This document shows, in pieces, positions 50,104 to 59,489 of a stretch of DNA of 64,000 nucleotides. Position numbers and translations under genes: made by a program. Below the pieces are notes generated by a model. The model searched no databases. It saw nothing but the letters and a program-made list of their open reading frames with translations, and was not told where the DNA came from. The DNA comes from Paraburkholderia megapolitana (GTDB lineage Bacteria; Pseudomonadota; Gammaproteobacteria; Burkholderiales; Burkholderiaceae): contig NZ_CP041743.1 of the NCBI RefSeq assembly GCF_007556815.1, positions 2,949,001 through 3,013,000 of the forward strand, written 5' to 3'. Position 1 is the stretch's first letter. Every line of letters starts with the position of its first letter.

Positions 50104-51573
50104 CTACGCGCGATTACGCCGGCGCGAAGCGGGAAATAGCAGCGCAGCTTCCGGCACCCGCAACGGCCGCCGCGCGTCGCTGACCGGCCGTTCATCGGGT
50201 GCGTTATGGGCGCTTGCCGCGGCCACCGAAAAGCCAAACGTATTGACACCGTCCTCGCAGCTCACGAACACGCTGCCGCCATGCATCTCGGCCACCGCCT
50301 TGACGATCGCGAGACCGAGCCCGTGGTTCTCGCCGCTGTTCGAGCGAGATTCGTCGAGCCGGTAGAAGCGCTCGAAGATATTCATCCGCAGTTCCGGCGC
50401 GATCGGCGTGCCCACATTCGATACCGCCACGAACACCAGCTCGCCGCGCTGTTGCGCGCTGACCGATACGGTGCCGCCCGGCTGCGAATGCTGGATCGCA
50501 TTGGTCAGCAGGTTGGTCAGTGCCCGGCCGACCAGCGAAGGGTCCACCGATGCACGCGCATTGCCGCTCAACTCGACCCGCAGCTGCGCTTCGTCGAACG
50601 CGATGTCCATGAAATCGAGCATGCGGGTAATTTCGTCGGCCATCCACACGTCGGTCAGGTTGATTGCGCGTTCGCCGCGATCGCGGCGCGACAGGAACAG
50701 CATGTCGTTAACGATCACACGCAGCCGTTCGAGTTCTTCGAGATTCGATTGCAGCGTCTGTTGCAACTGGCCGATCGAGCGGTCGCGGGTCAGTGCGACT
50801 TCGGTCTGGCCGATCAGGATGCTGACCGGCGTGCGCAGTTCGTGCGCAACGTCCGCGTTGAACGACTCGAGCCGACCATACGCGCCGTCGAGCCGCTCGA
50901 GCGCGCCGTTGAACGACGTCGCGAGATCGTGCAGTTCGCCGGGCAACTCGTCGGTGCGCAGCCGCTGCCCGCGGTTACCGGCGCTCACCTGCCCCGCTTC
51001 GTCCGAGAGCCGCGCAAGCGGGCGCAAGCCGAAGCGCGTGACGACGCTGCTCAGCAACAGCACGGTCGCGCATGCCAGCGCGATCAGCGCGGCGAGTGTG
51101 ACCGCGAGGTGGTGCAGCGTGCGTTCGCTCGCGGTACAGTCGCCGGCCACCACGACATCGACGGCCGGACGCACGCCCGCAGCCGGTACCGTGAACTCCG
51201 TCGTCACCATGTCGGCGTTCAGCCCGGCAACCCGGATCACGCGATAACGGCCGTCGGTGGAAAGCTGCTTTTCAGCGGTAAACGGCGTACCGAAACGAAA
51301 CCGCGGATCGGAACTCTGGATAAAGAAGAGCGGCCGCCCCGCCGGCGACAGATCGCTCAGATGCTCGGTGACGAAATGCCATTTTTCCGGCGTGCTCACA
51401 CGCGCGATCACCGAGCGGGCGATCTCGGCGCGAGCGTCGAGCGTTGCGCGTACATCGCCACTCAACTGACGTTCCATCACCACGAAGAGCCCCACGCCGA
51501 CCAGCGTGAACACCAGCAGCGAGACCATCGCGAACATGATCGATAGCCGGCGCGAGATCGACAGGTTCATCAT
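50104..51573 (-). CDS. Sensor histidine kinase of the efflux operon (CusS/heavy-metal-type)
   Basis: A 489-aa membrane kinase: TM1 (IMFAMVSLLVFTLVGVGLFVV), a periplasmic domain of about 130 residues, TM2 (LAALIALACATVLLLSSVV), HAMP, H box FNADVAHELRTPVSILIGQTE, N box LTNLLTNAIQHS and G boxes (GENHGLGLAIVKAVAEMHGG). GAGGGAG before the ATG at 51573 supports the start, 2 nt after the response-regulator stop. Architecture is that of CusS/CopS-like kinases. With the adjacent regulator it probably induces the RND pump genes upstream in the same operon. Confidence 0.92.
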   Translation of the reverse strand: MMNLSISRRLSIMFAMVSLLVFTLVGVGLFVVMERQLSGDVRATLDARAEIARSVIARVSTPEKWHFVTEHLSDLSPAGRPLFFIQSSDPRFRFGTPFTAEKQLSTDGRYRVIRVAGLNADMVTTEFTVPAAGVRPAVDVVVAGDCTASERTLHHLAVTLAALIALACATVLLLSSVVTRFGLRPLARLSDEAGQVSAGNRGQRLRTDELPGELHDLATSFNGALERLDGAYGRLESFNADVAHELRTPVSILIGQTEVALTRDRSIGQLQQTLQSNLEELERLRVIVNDMLFLSRRDRGERAINLTDVWMADEITRMLDFMDIAFDEAQLRVELSGNARASVDPSLVGRALTNLLTNAIQHSQPGGTVSVSAQQRGELVFVAVSNVGTPIAPELRMNIFERFYRLDESRSNSGENHGLGLAIVKAVAEMHGGSVFVSCEDGVNTFGFSVAAASAHNAPDERPVSDARRPLRVPEAALLFPASRRRNRA

Positions 51574-51575
51574 GA

Positions 51576-52256
51576 TCAGACTCCCTCGCGCTCTTCGAGC
51601 ACGTAGCCCATCCCGCGGATGGTATGCAACAGGCGATTCGCAAACGGCCCGTCGAGCTTCGCACGCAGCCGCTTGATCGCCGTCTCGACGATATTCGTGT
51701 CGCTCTCGAAGTTGACGTCCCACACCAGCTCGGTGATCTGCGTCTTCGACAGAATTTCGCCGTGCCGGCGCGCCAGCACGCTAAGCAGCTGGAATTCCTT
51801 CGCGGTCAGTTCGAGCCGTGTGCCGTCGCGGCTCGCGCGCCGGCTGATCAGATCGACCCGCAGATCGCCCACGCAGATCAGCGTCGATTCCTGGGTACGC
51901 GCGCGGCGCGTCAGCGCGTGCAGCCGCTCGACCAGTTCGAGAAACGAAAACGGTTTGATCAGGTAATCGTCGGCGCCGCTGCGCAGACCCTGCACGCGAT
52001 CGTCGACGCGGTCGCGCGCAGTCAGCATGATGACCGGTGTCTGCTTCTGCGCGCGAATCCTCTTCAATACGCTAAAGCCATCGAGCTTCGGCAGCATCAC
52101 GTCGAGAATCACCACGTCGAAGTCGTATTCCATCGCCATGAACGCACCGTCCTCGCCGTCGGTCGCGACGTCGACCACCCAGCCTTGTTCGGAGAGGCCA
52201 TTGCGCAGGTATTCGACGACCTTCGGTTCATCTTCGATCAGCAGTACTTTCATCAC
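51576..52256 (-). CDS. OmpR-family response regulator of the efflux operon
   Basis: A 226-aa regulator: receiver domain (KVLLIEDEPKVVEYLRNGLSEQGWVVDVA, phosphoacceptor Asp in VVILDVMLPKLDG, VIMLTARDRVDDRVQGLRSGADDYLIKPFSFLELVERL) and winged-helix output domain (GTRLELTAKEFQLLSVLARRHGEILSKTQITELVWDV, LDGPFANRLLHTIRGMGYVLE). Its ATG overlaps the outer-membrane factor stop by 4 nt. It is encoded at the end of the pump operon, which implies autoregulation. Confidence 0.94.
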   Translation of the reverse strand: MMKVLLIEDEPKVVEYLRNGLSEQGWVVDVATDGEDGAFMAMEYDFDVVILDVMLPKLDGFSVLKRIRAQKQTPVIMLTARDRVDDRVQGLRSGADDYLIKPFSFLELVERLHALTRRARTQESTLICVGDLRVDLISRRASRDGTRLELTAKEFQLLSVLARRHGEILSKTQITELVWDVNFESDTNIVETAIKRLRAKLDGPFANRLLHTIRGMGYVLEEREGV

Positions 52257-53818
52257 ATCCTCGGATTGTCCGGGCTAGCTGCTGCGGGTGTTACGTCGTG
52301 TGTTATCGGTGCCGCTTGTGCAGTTTGCCCCACACCGCCATTCTGCCGCGCCGCATCGGGCCGCCAGCCGCCGCCGAGCGCCTTTGCCAGTTGCACGACA
52401 AGGGCGGCCTGATCCCCTGCAATCTGCACCTCGGTACGCTGTGCGGTCAATAGCTGCTGTTCGGCGTCGAGCACGTTGATGAAGGCGGTCAGGCCGCCCG
52501 CATAACGGTCGTTGGCGAGGCTCAGCAGGTGCTGCGCATCGACGACGCCCTCGTGCGCGCGCGCATGCGCGTCGTCGAGCACCGCCAGACCGGTCACCGC
52601 GCGCTGCACCTGCTGGAACGCGTCGAGCACGGTTTGCCGGTAGTTTGCCTCAGCCGCGACATAGCCGGCGCGCGCAAACGCCACACCCGCCGCGCGCTTG
52701 CCCCCATCGAACAGCACCTCGCCCGCCGATGCCCCAATCGACCACGCCAGCGCCGGCGCACCGAACAGGCTCGCGAAACGGGTGCTTTCCCAGCCGAGCT
52801 GCGGCGACAGCGTCAGATCGGGGAAGTATGCCGCACGCGCGACGCCGATGCTCGCGTTGGCCGAAGCCATCGCGCGTTCGGCGGAGGCGATGTCGGGGCG
52901 GCGTTGCAGCAGGTCGCTCGGCATGCCGGTGGGCAGCACCGGGATCGGCGGCAGTTCGACGGCAGGGGCGATCGTGAATTGCGGCGCCGGCACGCCGATC
53001 AGCGCAGCGATCGCCGTGTCGAACTGCGCGCGCTGGTTCACGAGCAGTTGCCGCTGCGTGCGCGTCGCGTCGAGTTCCGATTGCTGCTGCAACACGTCGA
53101 GCCCCGACACCGCGCCGCTGTCGTGCTGCGCGGTGACGAACGCGAGCGCCTTCTGCTGCAGTACCGTCGAACGATCGAGCACGTCGATTTCCGCATCGAG
53201 CTCGCGCAGCGCGAAATAGGCGGTGGCGAGATCGGTCGTGACGACGAGGCGCGCGTTCGCGAGATCGTCGCTGGCCTGTTCCGCCGATGCCGTCGACGCC
53301 TCGACTTCGCGGCGAATCCGGCCAAACAGGTCGATGTCGTAGCTCGCACCAATGCCCGCGGTCACATCGTTCTGCACGGTCGATGTGTTCGGGGTCGCAT
53401 AGTTCGTCTGCGGCCGGTCGGCGGACACTCGCTCGCGCGCGAGACCGCCGTTCAACGCGACCTGCGGCGCCTGCGTCGACGCAACCGAGGCCAGCGTCGC
53501 CTGAGCCTGCTCGTAATGCGCGCTCGCGGCGCGCAGCGTCTGGTTACCGTCGAGCGCCTGCTGTTCGAGATCGTCGAGCCGCGCGATGCCGAACGTGCGC
53601 CACCAGTCGGGCTGAAGCGGCGCGTGGCCAGGCTCGGCTACACGCCAGCCCGGATCGGGCGTGGTGCGCCACGCCTGCGGCGTATCGACGCCTGGGCGCA
53701 CGTAGTCCGGGCCGACCGTGCAGGCCGCGAGCCACAGCAGGGCCAGCGCGCCGGCGGGCCAGCGCGCGCGCTGAGTCCAGCGAGTCCAGTGGCTCTGCCT
53801 GATGCGCAAACCCGTCAT
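52253..53818 (-). CDS. Outer-membrane efflux factor (NodT/OprM family lipoprotein)
   Basis: A 521-aa TolC-like channel lipoprotein. Signal peptide WPAGALALLWLAAC ends in a Cys, followed by TVGPDYVRPGVDTPQAW, the standard NodT/OprM opening. Two OEP domains follow (QQALDGNQTLRAASAHYEQAQATLASVAS and ADAYAGG-like LLSLANDRYAGGLTAFINVLDAEQQLLTAQ). It forms the outer-membrane duct of the tripartite pump. The start overlaps the membrane fusion protein stop by 4 nt (ATGA). The C-terminal 35 residues are a Gly/Ala/Gln-rich tail. Confidence 0.93.
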   Translation of the reverse strand: MTGLRIRQSHWTRWTQRARWPAGALALLWLAACTVGPDYVRPGVDTPQAWRTTPDPGWRVAEPGHAPLQPDWWRTFGIARLDDLEQQALDGNQTLRAASAHYEQAQATLASVASTQAPQVALNGGLARERVSADRPQTNYATPNTSTVQNDVTAGIGASYDIDLFGRIRREVEASTASAEQASDDLANARLVVTTDLATAYFALRELDAEIDVLDRSTVLQQKALAFVTAQHDSGAVSGLDVLQQQSELDATRTQRQLLVNQRAQFDTAIAALIGVPAPQFTIAPAVELPPIPVLPTGMPSDLLQRRPDIASAERAMASANASIGVARAAYFPDLTLSPQLGWESTRFASLFGAPALAWSIGASAGEVLFDGGKRAAGVAFARAGYVAAEANYRQTVLDAFQQVQRAVTGLAVLDDAHARAHEGVVDAQHLLSLANDRYAGGLTAFINVLDAEQQLLTAQRTEVQIAGDQAALVVQLAKALGGGWRPDAARQNGGVGQTAQAAPITHDVTPAAASPDNPRM

Positions 53819-55110
53819 GCCGCCGCTCCCGCCGCGGGCTTGCCGCCCTGCCCGCTGTTGCCTTTGCTATTGCCAACGGGGCTGCCACCCGCACCCGCGG
53901 CCGGTGCGATCGTCACCGGATCTCCATCCGCAATCGAATCGGCCGGGTTAAGGACGATGCGATCGTTCGGTCCAACGCCGCTCGCAATTTCCAGCGTCAA
54001 GCCGAAGTCACGCGCAATCACGACCGAGTGCAGCTTCACCCGGTTGTCCGCGCCGACCACGGCCACCTGCGGCCCCTGCGCGCGAAACAGCAACGTGTTG
54101 CCCGGCAGGATCAGCTTGCCCTGCACTGCGCCGGGAAAGCTCACCTGCACATATGCGCCGGGTATCAGCACACCATCGGGATTCGGTAGCCGCACTTCGA
54201 CCTGCAACGAACGCGTACCGACATCGATTGCACCGGAGACATCCGAAATCACCCCGTCGAACACTTTGTCCGGCAATTCGGTCTGACGGATCGCAACATG
54301 CTGCCCGGCCGCGACGGTATTCGAATACGACTGCGGAACCTGCACGAACACGCGCAGCGGATCGGACTGCGCAACCGCGAACAACGCGCGGGTCGAACTG
54401 CCGCTGCCCGCATCGATCAGGTCGCCGGTATCGATGTTGCGCTGGGTGATCACGCCGCTAAACGGCGCGACGATGCGCTTGAACGATTCGAGCTGGTTCA
54501 GGCGTCGCAGGTTCGCTTCGGCGGCCGACATGTTCGCGACGTCCTGGTTGTACGCCCCCTGGCGATCGTCGAGTTCCTGTTGCGACACCGCGTCGCGTTG
54601 TCGTAGCTGCAACGCGCGAGCCAGCGATACCTTGGCGAGCGCGAGCGTCGACTCAGCCTGCTGCCGTTGCGCGCTAGCCTGCGATTGCTCCTGATCCACC
54701 TCGGGTGTATCGAGTTCCGCGAGCAACTGGCCCTGCTGCACATGCGTGCCGATATCGACGTACCAGCGCCGCACATAACCGGTTGCGCGCGCATATACCG
54801 GCGACTCCGAATAGCCGCGCAGCGTGCCCGGCAGCGTCACGTTGGCCTCGGCGGCAGTGGCCGCATCGGCGGGTGTCGGCGACACGATGTTCACGTACTG
54901 GCGAGCGTTCTGTTCGACGGATGAGGACAGCGCGTGGTCGTTGCTGACGTTCGCGAGGATGGTGCGAATCGATCCGGCTACGAGCACCAGTGCGACGCCA
55001 TAGGCCGCATAGCGCGCGCGCCGGCGCACCGTCGCCCGTGACGGCAGGTCCATGCCGCGGTCCGGATCGTCCGCGTGAATCGCAAGGGATTCGTGATGTT
55101 TGTCGTTCAT
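53815..55110 (-). CDS. RND efflux membrane fusion protein
   Basis: A 431-aa periplasmic adaptor. Cytoplasmic N-terminus, a membrane anchor (ARYAAYGVALVLVAGSIRTIL), then lipoyl half-motifs (VYARATGYVRRWYVDIGTHVQQGQLLAELDTPEVDQEQSQA and VAPFSGVITQRNIDTGDLID), an alpha hairpin, beta barrel and membrane-proximal domain (FRAQGPQVAVVGADNRVKLHSVVIARDFG). It links the RND pump to the outer-membrane channel. It begins 16 nt after the RND gene. The Gly/Ser-rich C-terminal tail of about 35 residues is dispensable in appearance. Confidence 0.93.
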   Translation of the reverse strand: MNDKHHESLAIHADDPDRGMDLPSRATVRRRARYAAYGVALVLVAGSIRTILANVSNDHALSSSVEQNARQYVNIVSPTPADAATAAEANVTLPGTLRGYSESPVYARATGYVRRWYVDIGTHVQQGQLLAELDTPEVDQEQSQASAQRQQAESTLALAKVSLARALQLRQRDAVSQQELDDRQGAYNQDVANMSAAEANLRRLNQLESFKRIVAPFSGVITQRNIDTGDLIDAGSGSSTRALFAVAQSDPLRVFVQVPQSYSNTVAAGQHVAIRQTELPDKVFDGVISDVSGAIDVGTRSLQVEVRLPNPDGVLIPGAYVQVSFPGAVQGKLILPGNTLLFRAQGPQVAVVGADNRVKLHSVVIARDFGLTLEIASGVGPNDRIVLNPADSIADGDPVTIAPAAGAGGSPVGNSKGNSGQGGKPAAGAAA

Positions 55111-55126
55111 GTCGGTCGGTGTCGCT

Positions 55127-58100
55127 TCAGGAAAGAGAATCGGTGCCTGCTGCCCGCGCGGCCTGGCGTCGCGCGAGGCGGCTGTGCACCCCCGCGAACA
55201 CCAGCGGCACGAACAGCAGCGTAGAGACCGTCGCGAACAGCAGGCCGCCGATCACCGCGCGGCCGAGCGGCGCATTCTGCTCGGCGCCTTCGCCGAGGCC
55301 GAGCGCCATCGGCACCATGCCGATGATCATCGCGGCCGCCGTCATCAGCACGGGACGAATCCGCGTGGCTCCAGCTTCAAGCGCGGCGACGAGCGGCATC
55401 GCGCCATCGTGCAGCCGCTGTCGTGCGAACGACACCACGAGAATGCTGTTGGCTGTCGCAACGCCAACGGTCATGATCGCGCCGGTCAGCGCGGGCACAC
55501 TCAAATGCGTGCTGGTCAGGAACAGCATCCACGCGATGCCGGCAATCGCCGCGGGCAACGCGCTGATGATGATCAGCGGATCGACCCACGACTGGAAGTT
55601 GATCACCATCAGCAGGTAGACGAGCACGATCGCCATCGCCACGCCTACGCCGAGCCCGACATACGACGAACGCATCGTCTCGACCTGGCCGCGCACGACG
55701 ATATCGGTGCCGCGCGGCAGCGATGCGCGCGCTTTCGTCACGAGCGTATCGATGTGCGATGCCACCGACCCGAGGTCGCTGCCGTCGACGCTCACATACA
55801 GGTCCACCGCGGGCCGGATGTTGTAGTGCGTGACGACGACCGGCTGCACACCGGGCTGCACCGATGCGAGATTGCCGAGTAGTTGCAGATTGTTGCCAGG
55901 GGCACCGGCGGGCACATTAGGAATGGGGGTAACCCCGGGACCAGCCGCAGGCTGCGCCACCGGAATACGCAGCACGTCATCGAGCGATTCGATCTGATAC
56001 TGCGGCGTCTGCACGGTCAGCGGATACTCGACGCCGTTCTGCCGGTTCAGCCAGAACGCGGGCGCCGTCTGCGAACTGCCCGACAACGACACCAGCAGAT
56101 TCTGCGCGACGTTGCTCGCGACGAGGCTCACCTGCTGCAAGCGCGTGCGGTCCATCTGCATGGTCAGCGTGGGGCTGTCGTTGCGCTGCTCGACGTGGAC
56201 ATCGACGGTACCGGGCACCTGGCGCACGTCTTTCATCAGGTGGCTCGCCACCGTCATATCGGAGGTGAGATTGCTGCCCGTTACCTGCACGTCGATTGCG
56301 GCAGGCTGCCCGAAGTTCAGAATCTGCGTGACGATGTCGGCGGGCTGAAAGAAGAACTCGACGCCGGGGAAGCGCTGCGGCAACAGTGCGCGCAGCTGGC
56401 GCATATAGGTTTCGGTCGGCTTGTGATCGGGCTTCAGCGCCACCTGGATTTCGCCGTCGAGTGTGCCGATCGTGCCCGCGTTGCTATACGACAGGTTGAT
56501 CCCGCTATACGGCAGGCCGAGATTGTCGAGGATCGTTTCGAGTTCACTGGCGGGCACGACTTCGCGCACGACGTGTTCGACCTGGTCGGCGAGCCGCGCC
56601 GTTTCCTCGATCCGGTAGCCGCTCGGCGCACGCATGTGCAGACGGATGTCGCCGGCATCGACGGTCGGGAAGAAATCGCGGCCGAGTACAAGCACTAGCC
56701 CTGTCGATACGATACAGAAGCCGACGAACGCAAGCGCATAGAAGCGCCGCCGCGACAGCAGCATGCTGAGCAGCACGATGTAGTTCGCGCGGACCCGCTC
56801 GAAGGCGCCGTCGAATGACCGGTGAATCCGCATGAACGGCCCCGGTTTCGCGGTCGTTGCATGCGCAGGTGCGGCGCGATGGTTCATCATCAGCAGCGCG
56901 AGGGTCGGCACCAGTGTGCGCGACAGGATGTACGACGCGATCATCGCGAACACGACCGCTTCCGCGAGCGGCACGAACAGATAGCGCGCGACGCCCGTCA
57001 GAAAGAACATCGGCACGAAGACGATACAGATACACAGCGTCGACACGAGCGCGGGCGTCGCGATCTCGCCAGCGCCGTTGAGAATTGCGAGTTCGAGGCC
57101 GGAGCCGAGATGCAGATGCCGCTCGATGTTCTCGATCGTCACCGTCGCATCGTCGACGAGAATCCCGACCGCGAGCGCAAGGCCGCCCAACGTCATGATG
57201 TTGAGCGTCTCGCCGAGCGCATGCAGCATCAGCAGCGACGAGAGGATAGACAGCGGAATCGATACGGCGATGATCACCGTGCTACGCCAGTTGCCGAGAA
57301 ACAGCAGGATCATCGCGGCCGTGAGCGCCGCGGCAATTCCCGCCTCGCGAATCACACCGCTGATCGCCGCCCGCACGAACACCGACTGGTCGAAGAGCGG
57401 CGCGATCTTCAGGTCCGGCGGTAACGTGTCGCGTGCATGCGGCAGCAGCGCTTTCAGCGTATCGACGATCTGCAGCGTCGACGCGTCGCCGCTTTTTAGA
57501 ATCGACAGCAGCACACCGCGGTGGCCGTCCTGGCGCACGACGTTGGTCTGCGGCGTGTAGCCGTCGCGCACGTGCGCGACTTCGCGCAGGTACACCGTCG
57601 AACCACCCGATGTGCGCACTGGAATATCGTTGAGCGCGGCAATCGTATCCGGCGAACCGTTCATGCCGATCGTGTATTCGGTCTGTCCTAGCTTTGCGGT
57701 ACCAGTGGGCAGGATCAGGTTCTGCGCGTTGACCGCGTTGACGATATCGGCCGGCGCGAGACCGCGGGCAATCAGCGCGCGCGAATCGAGATCGACGGAA
57801 ATCACGCGCGTCTTGCCGCCGTACGGAAACGGCACCTGGGCACCCGGAATCGTGATCAGCTGCGGGCGCAGAAAATTCAGCGCGATGTCGGCGACGGCCT
57901 GCTCGCTCATCGTCGGGCTCGACAGGCCGAGCTGGATGACGGGAATGCTCGACGCCGAGTAAGTAATGACGAGCGGCGGCGTGGCACCGGGAGGCATCTG
58001 CCGCAACTGCGCCTGCTCCGATGCGACGGTCTGTGCGATCGCGGTCTGCAGGCTCGCGCCCGGCTGCAGGAACAGCTTGATAATCGCGATCCCCGACAGC

Positions 58101-58354
58101 GACTCCGATTCGATGTGCTGGATGTTATTGACGGTCGTCGTAATGCCGCGCTCGTTGACCGACGTGATGCGATCCGCGACATCGCGTGCGGACAAACCGG
58201 TGTAATTCCAGATCACGCTGATCACCGGGATATCGATCGACGGAAAGATATCGGTCGGCATCGTCAGCAACACGAAGGGCGTGGCAAGCAGAATACCGAT
58301 CGCGAGAACGATGAAGGTATAGGGCCGCTTGAGCGCCAGATTGACGATCCACAT
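55127..58354 (-). CDS. RND multidrug-type efflux permease (HAE-1-like)
   Basis: A 1075-aa inner-membrane pump with the 12-TM RND layout, beginning MWIVNLALKRPYTFIVLAIGILL. TM4 keeps the proton-relay Asp pair (GILVDDATVTIENIERHL). In TM10, where AcrB has Lys940 (SAKNAILIVEFA), this protein reads ATANSILVVSFA, so the lysine is Ala; this replacement occurs in a recognised side branch of the family. It has two large periplasmic loops. First gene of the pump-adaptor-channel-regulator-kinase operon. Substrates are unknown; the CusRS-like regulators hint at a stress or metal cue, but the pump itself is not of the HME metal class. Confidence 0.92.
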   Translation of the reverse strand: MWIVNLALKRPYTFIVLAIGILLATPFVLLTMPTDIFPSIDIPVISVIWNYTGLSARDVADRITSVNERGITTTVNNIQHIESESLSGIAIIKLFLQPGASLQTAIAQTVASEQAQLRQMPPGATPPLVITYSASSIPVIQLGLSSPTMSEQAVADIALNFLRPQLITIPGAQVPFPYGGKTRVISVDLDSRALIARGLAPADIVNAVNAQNLILPTGTAKLGQTEYTIGMNGSPDTIAALNDIPVRTSGGSTVYLREVAHVRDGYTPQTNVVRQDGHRGVLLSILKSGDASTLQIVDTLKALLPHARDTLPPDLKIAPLFDQSVFVRAAISGVIREAGIAAALTAAMILLFLGNWRSTVIIAVSIPLSILSSLLMLHALGETLNIMTLGGLALAVGILVDDATVTIENIERHLHLGSGLELAILNGAGEIATPALVSTLCICIVFVPMFFLTGVARYLFVPLAEAVVFAMIASYILSRTLVPTLALLMMNHRAAPAHATTAKPGPFMRIHRSFDGAFERVRANYIVLLSMLLSRRRFYALAFVGFCIVSTGLVLVLGRDFFPTVDAGDIRLHMRAPSGYRIEETARLADQVEHVVREVVPASELETILDNLGLPYSGINLSYSNAGTIGTLDGEIQVALKPDHKPTETYMRQLRALLPQRFPGVEFFFQPADIVTQILNFGQPAAIDVQVTGSNLTSDMTVASHLMKDVRQVPGTVDVHVEQRNDSPTLTMQMDRTRLQQVSLVASNVAQNLLVSLSGSSQTAPAFWLNRQNGVEYPLTVQTPQYQIESLDDVLRIPVAQPAAGPGVTPIPNVPAGAPGNNLQLLGNLASVQPGVQPVVVTHYNIRPAVDLYVSVDGSDLGSVASHIDTLVTKARASLPRGTDIVVRGQVETMRSSYVGLGVGVAMAIVLVYLLMVINFQSWVDPLIIISALPAAIAGIAWMLFLTSTHLSVPALTGAIMTVGVATANSILVVSFARQRLHDGAMPLVAALEAGATRIRPVLMTAAAMIIGMVPMALGLGEGAEQNAPLGRAVIGGLLFATVSTLLFVPLVFAGVHSRLARRQAARAAGTDSLS

Positions 58355-58448
58355 GGGGGCAACCCGAGGTCATGGAAAAGGTGGCCGCCCCGGCTCAGAT
58401 CCGGACAGGCGGATAACGAAATACCCGGGATGCTAGGGGACGGGCCGG

Positions 58449-58474
58449 GCGCCATAATGACGTGAACATGGCGC
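58449..58474. promoter_or_regulatory. Inverted repeat GCGCCAT-N12-ATGGCGC upstream of the RND operon
   Basis: Perfect 7-bp arms (58449-58455, 58468-58474) lie 95 nt before the RND start, in the 208-bp gap after the DUF4148-like gene. It may be an operator for the operon's OmpR-type regulator, although those usually bind direct repeats, or a hairpin ending the upstream transcript. Confidence 0.4.
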
Positions 58475-58562
58475 GGCTGTCAGTATCGCGACGGGAAGCG
58501 GGACGGCGCAGGCAATAGCGGATGGACGAAAGGCGACGCACGCGGTGCGTCGCCCGTTTGCG

Positions 58563-58838
58563 TCAATCGCCCTTGTAGACCGTGTTGTTCAACTGCTGAA
58601 GCTGACCATCGCGCTCGGCGTTGATCAGTTGCTGACGCACGGCCTGACGCGACAGTCCCATCGAACCGCCCGACGCACCCGAGCCGGAATACGTTCCGCC
58701 TACATCGGCCGCGCCGGCGTTCGTCGTTGCGGACTGGTCGGGTGCAGCGGGGTTGGCGGTGGGGGCATCCTGGGCGCTGGCTACGCCGGCAAAGGCGACG
58801 AGCGAGACGAATGAGGCGGCGGCGATAAGCTTGTTCAT
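58563..58838 (-). CDS. Small secreted DUF4148-like protein
   Basis: A 91-aa protein with a Sec signal peptide (MNKLIAAASFVSLVAFAGVA, cleaved near ASA-QDA), a low-complexity Ala/Gly/Ser linker and a C-terminal helix GLSRQAVRQQLINAERDGQL, which matches the DUF4148 pattern of an amphipathic helix in small periplasmic proteins that are much expanded in Burkholderiaceae. AAGGAG precedes the ATG at 58838. Function unknown. Confidence 0.72.
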   Translation of the reverse strand: MNKLIAAASFVSLVAFAGVASAQDAPTANPAAPDQSATTNAGAADVGGTYSGSGASGGSMGLSRQAVRQQLINAERDGQLQQLNNTVYKGD

Positions 58839-59240
58839 GGTGCGGCTCCTTGATGTGGGGGACAACGGGAGTACCGTGCAGCGGCTTCGCGCGAAGGCTG
58901 GGCAAAATCCGCTGAACGTGACCGAAGTCTATGAGCCGCACCGTGGCCCTTTGCTGGCTACAGAATGGCGTGGCTGCCATCGTCGGCGAGCGCCGCTTGC
59001 TCACTCTTCAGACCTGTTTCTTTCATTGCTTTCGGCCGCATTCGCTCTGGTTACGATATGCGGCCGGAAATGCCCCTTAATCGATAGATTGATCCGCGCC
59101 CACTCCGGGTAGAGTCGCCTCGCTGGATCGGGTCAAGCGCGCATCAAGCAGATTTGCAATTTGCGAAATCTGACCTAAAGTTTTGTCTTACAAAACGTCG
59201 ATATTCGATCGGCCAGATTAAAAAAGTTACGGGGGCAACC
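58839..59240. promoter_or_regulatory. Intergenic region with inverted repeat GTTTTGT-CTT-ACAAAAC
   Basis: 402 bp between the divergent DUF4148-like and 82-aa genes. A perfect 7-bp inverted repeat with a 3-nt centre at 59180-59196 lies 45 nt before the 82-aa gene, in an AT-rich promoter-like stretch (59150-59230), and is a plausible operator. Upstream of 59100 nothing is evident; frames there lack coding character. Confidence 0.45.
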
Positions 59241-59489
59241 ATGATTACTTTTATCGATCACGAGATCGCGCATATAGCCAGAGTGATGCGTCCGTCACTG
59301 CTTGGCGACCTCGGCGGTCCGATTCTTCCCGCGCCTTACTGGCGCAAACGTCTGCATCAACTGCTCAACGGCAACCATCTGACCAAGGGCCAGTTGTGCT
59401 CGGTCGATAGCCTGTTGCTCGAGCTCGACGACTACGACCGCATCGCGGTTCCGCCTGTCGACCGCCCGCCGCGCGTACATCACGTCTGA
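59241..59489 (+). CDS. Small hypothetical protein (82 aa)
   Basis: A cytoplasmic 82-aa protein, MITFIDHEIAHIARVMRPSL onward, with a central basic/aromatic part (PILPAPYWRKRLHQLLNGNHLTK) and an acidic Leu-rich helix (SVDSLLLELDDYD). GGGGG 5-9 nt before the ATG is the ribosome site and excludes an in-frame ATG at 59154. The N-terminal HEIAH resembles a zinc motif (HExxH), but the protein is too short for a known metalloprotease. No family recognised; a palindromic site lies upstream. Confidence 0.6.
   Translation: MITFIDHEIAHIARVMRPSLLGDLGGPILPAPYWRKRLHQLLNGNHLTKGQLCSVDSLLLELDDYDRIAVPPVDRPPRVHHV

Noticed and set aside
52529..54286. 585-codon plus-strand frame opposite the efflux channel and adaptor genes
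   Set aside because: It spans two overlapping real genes on the other strand and is compositionally a shadow.
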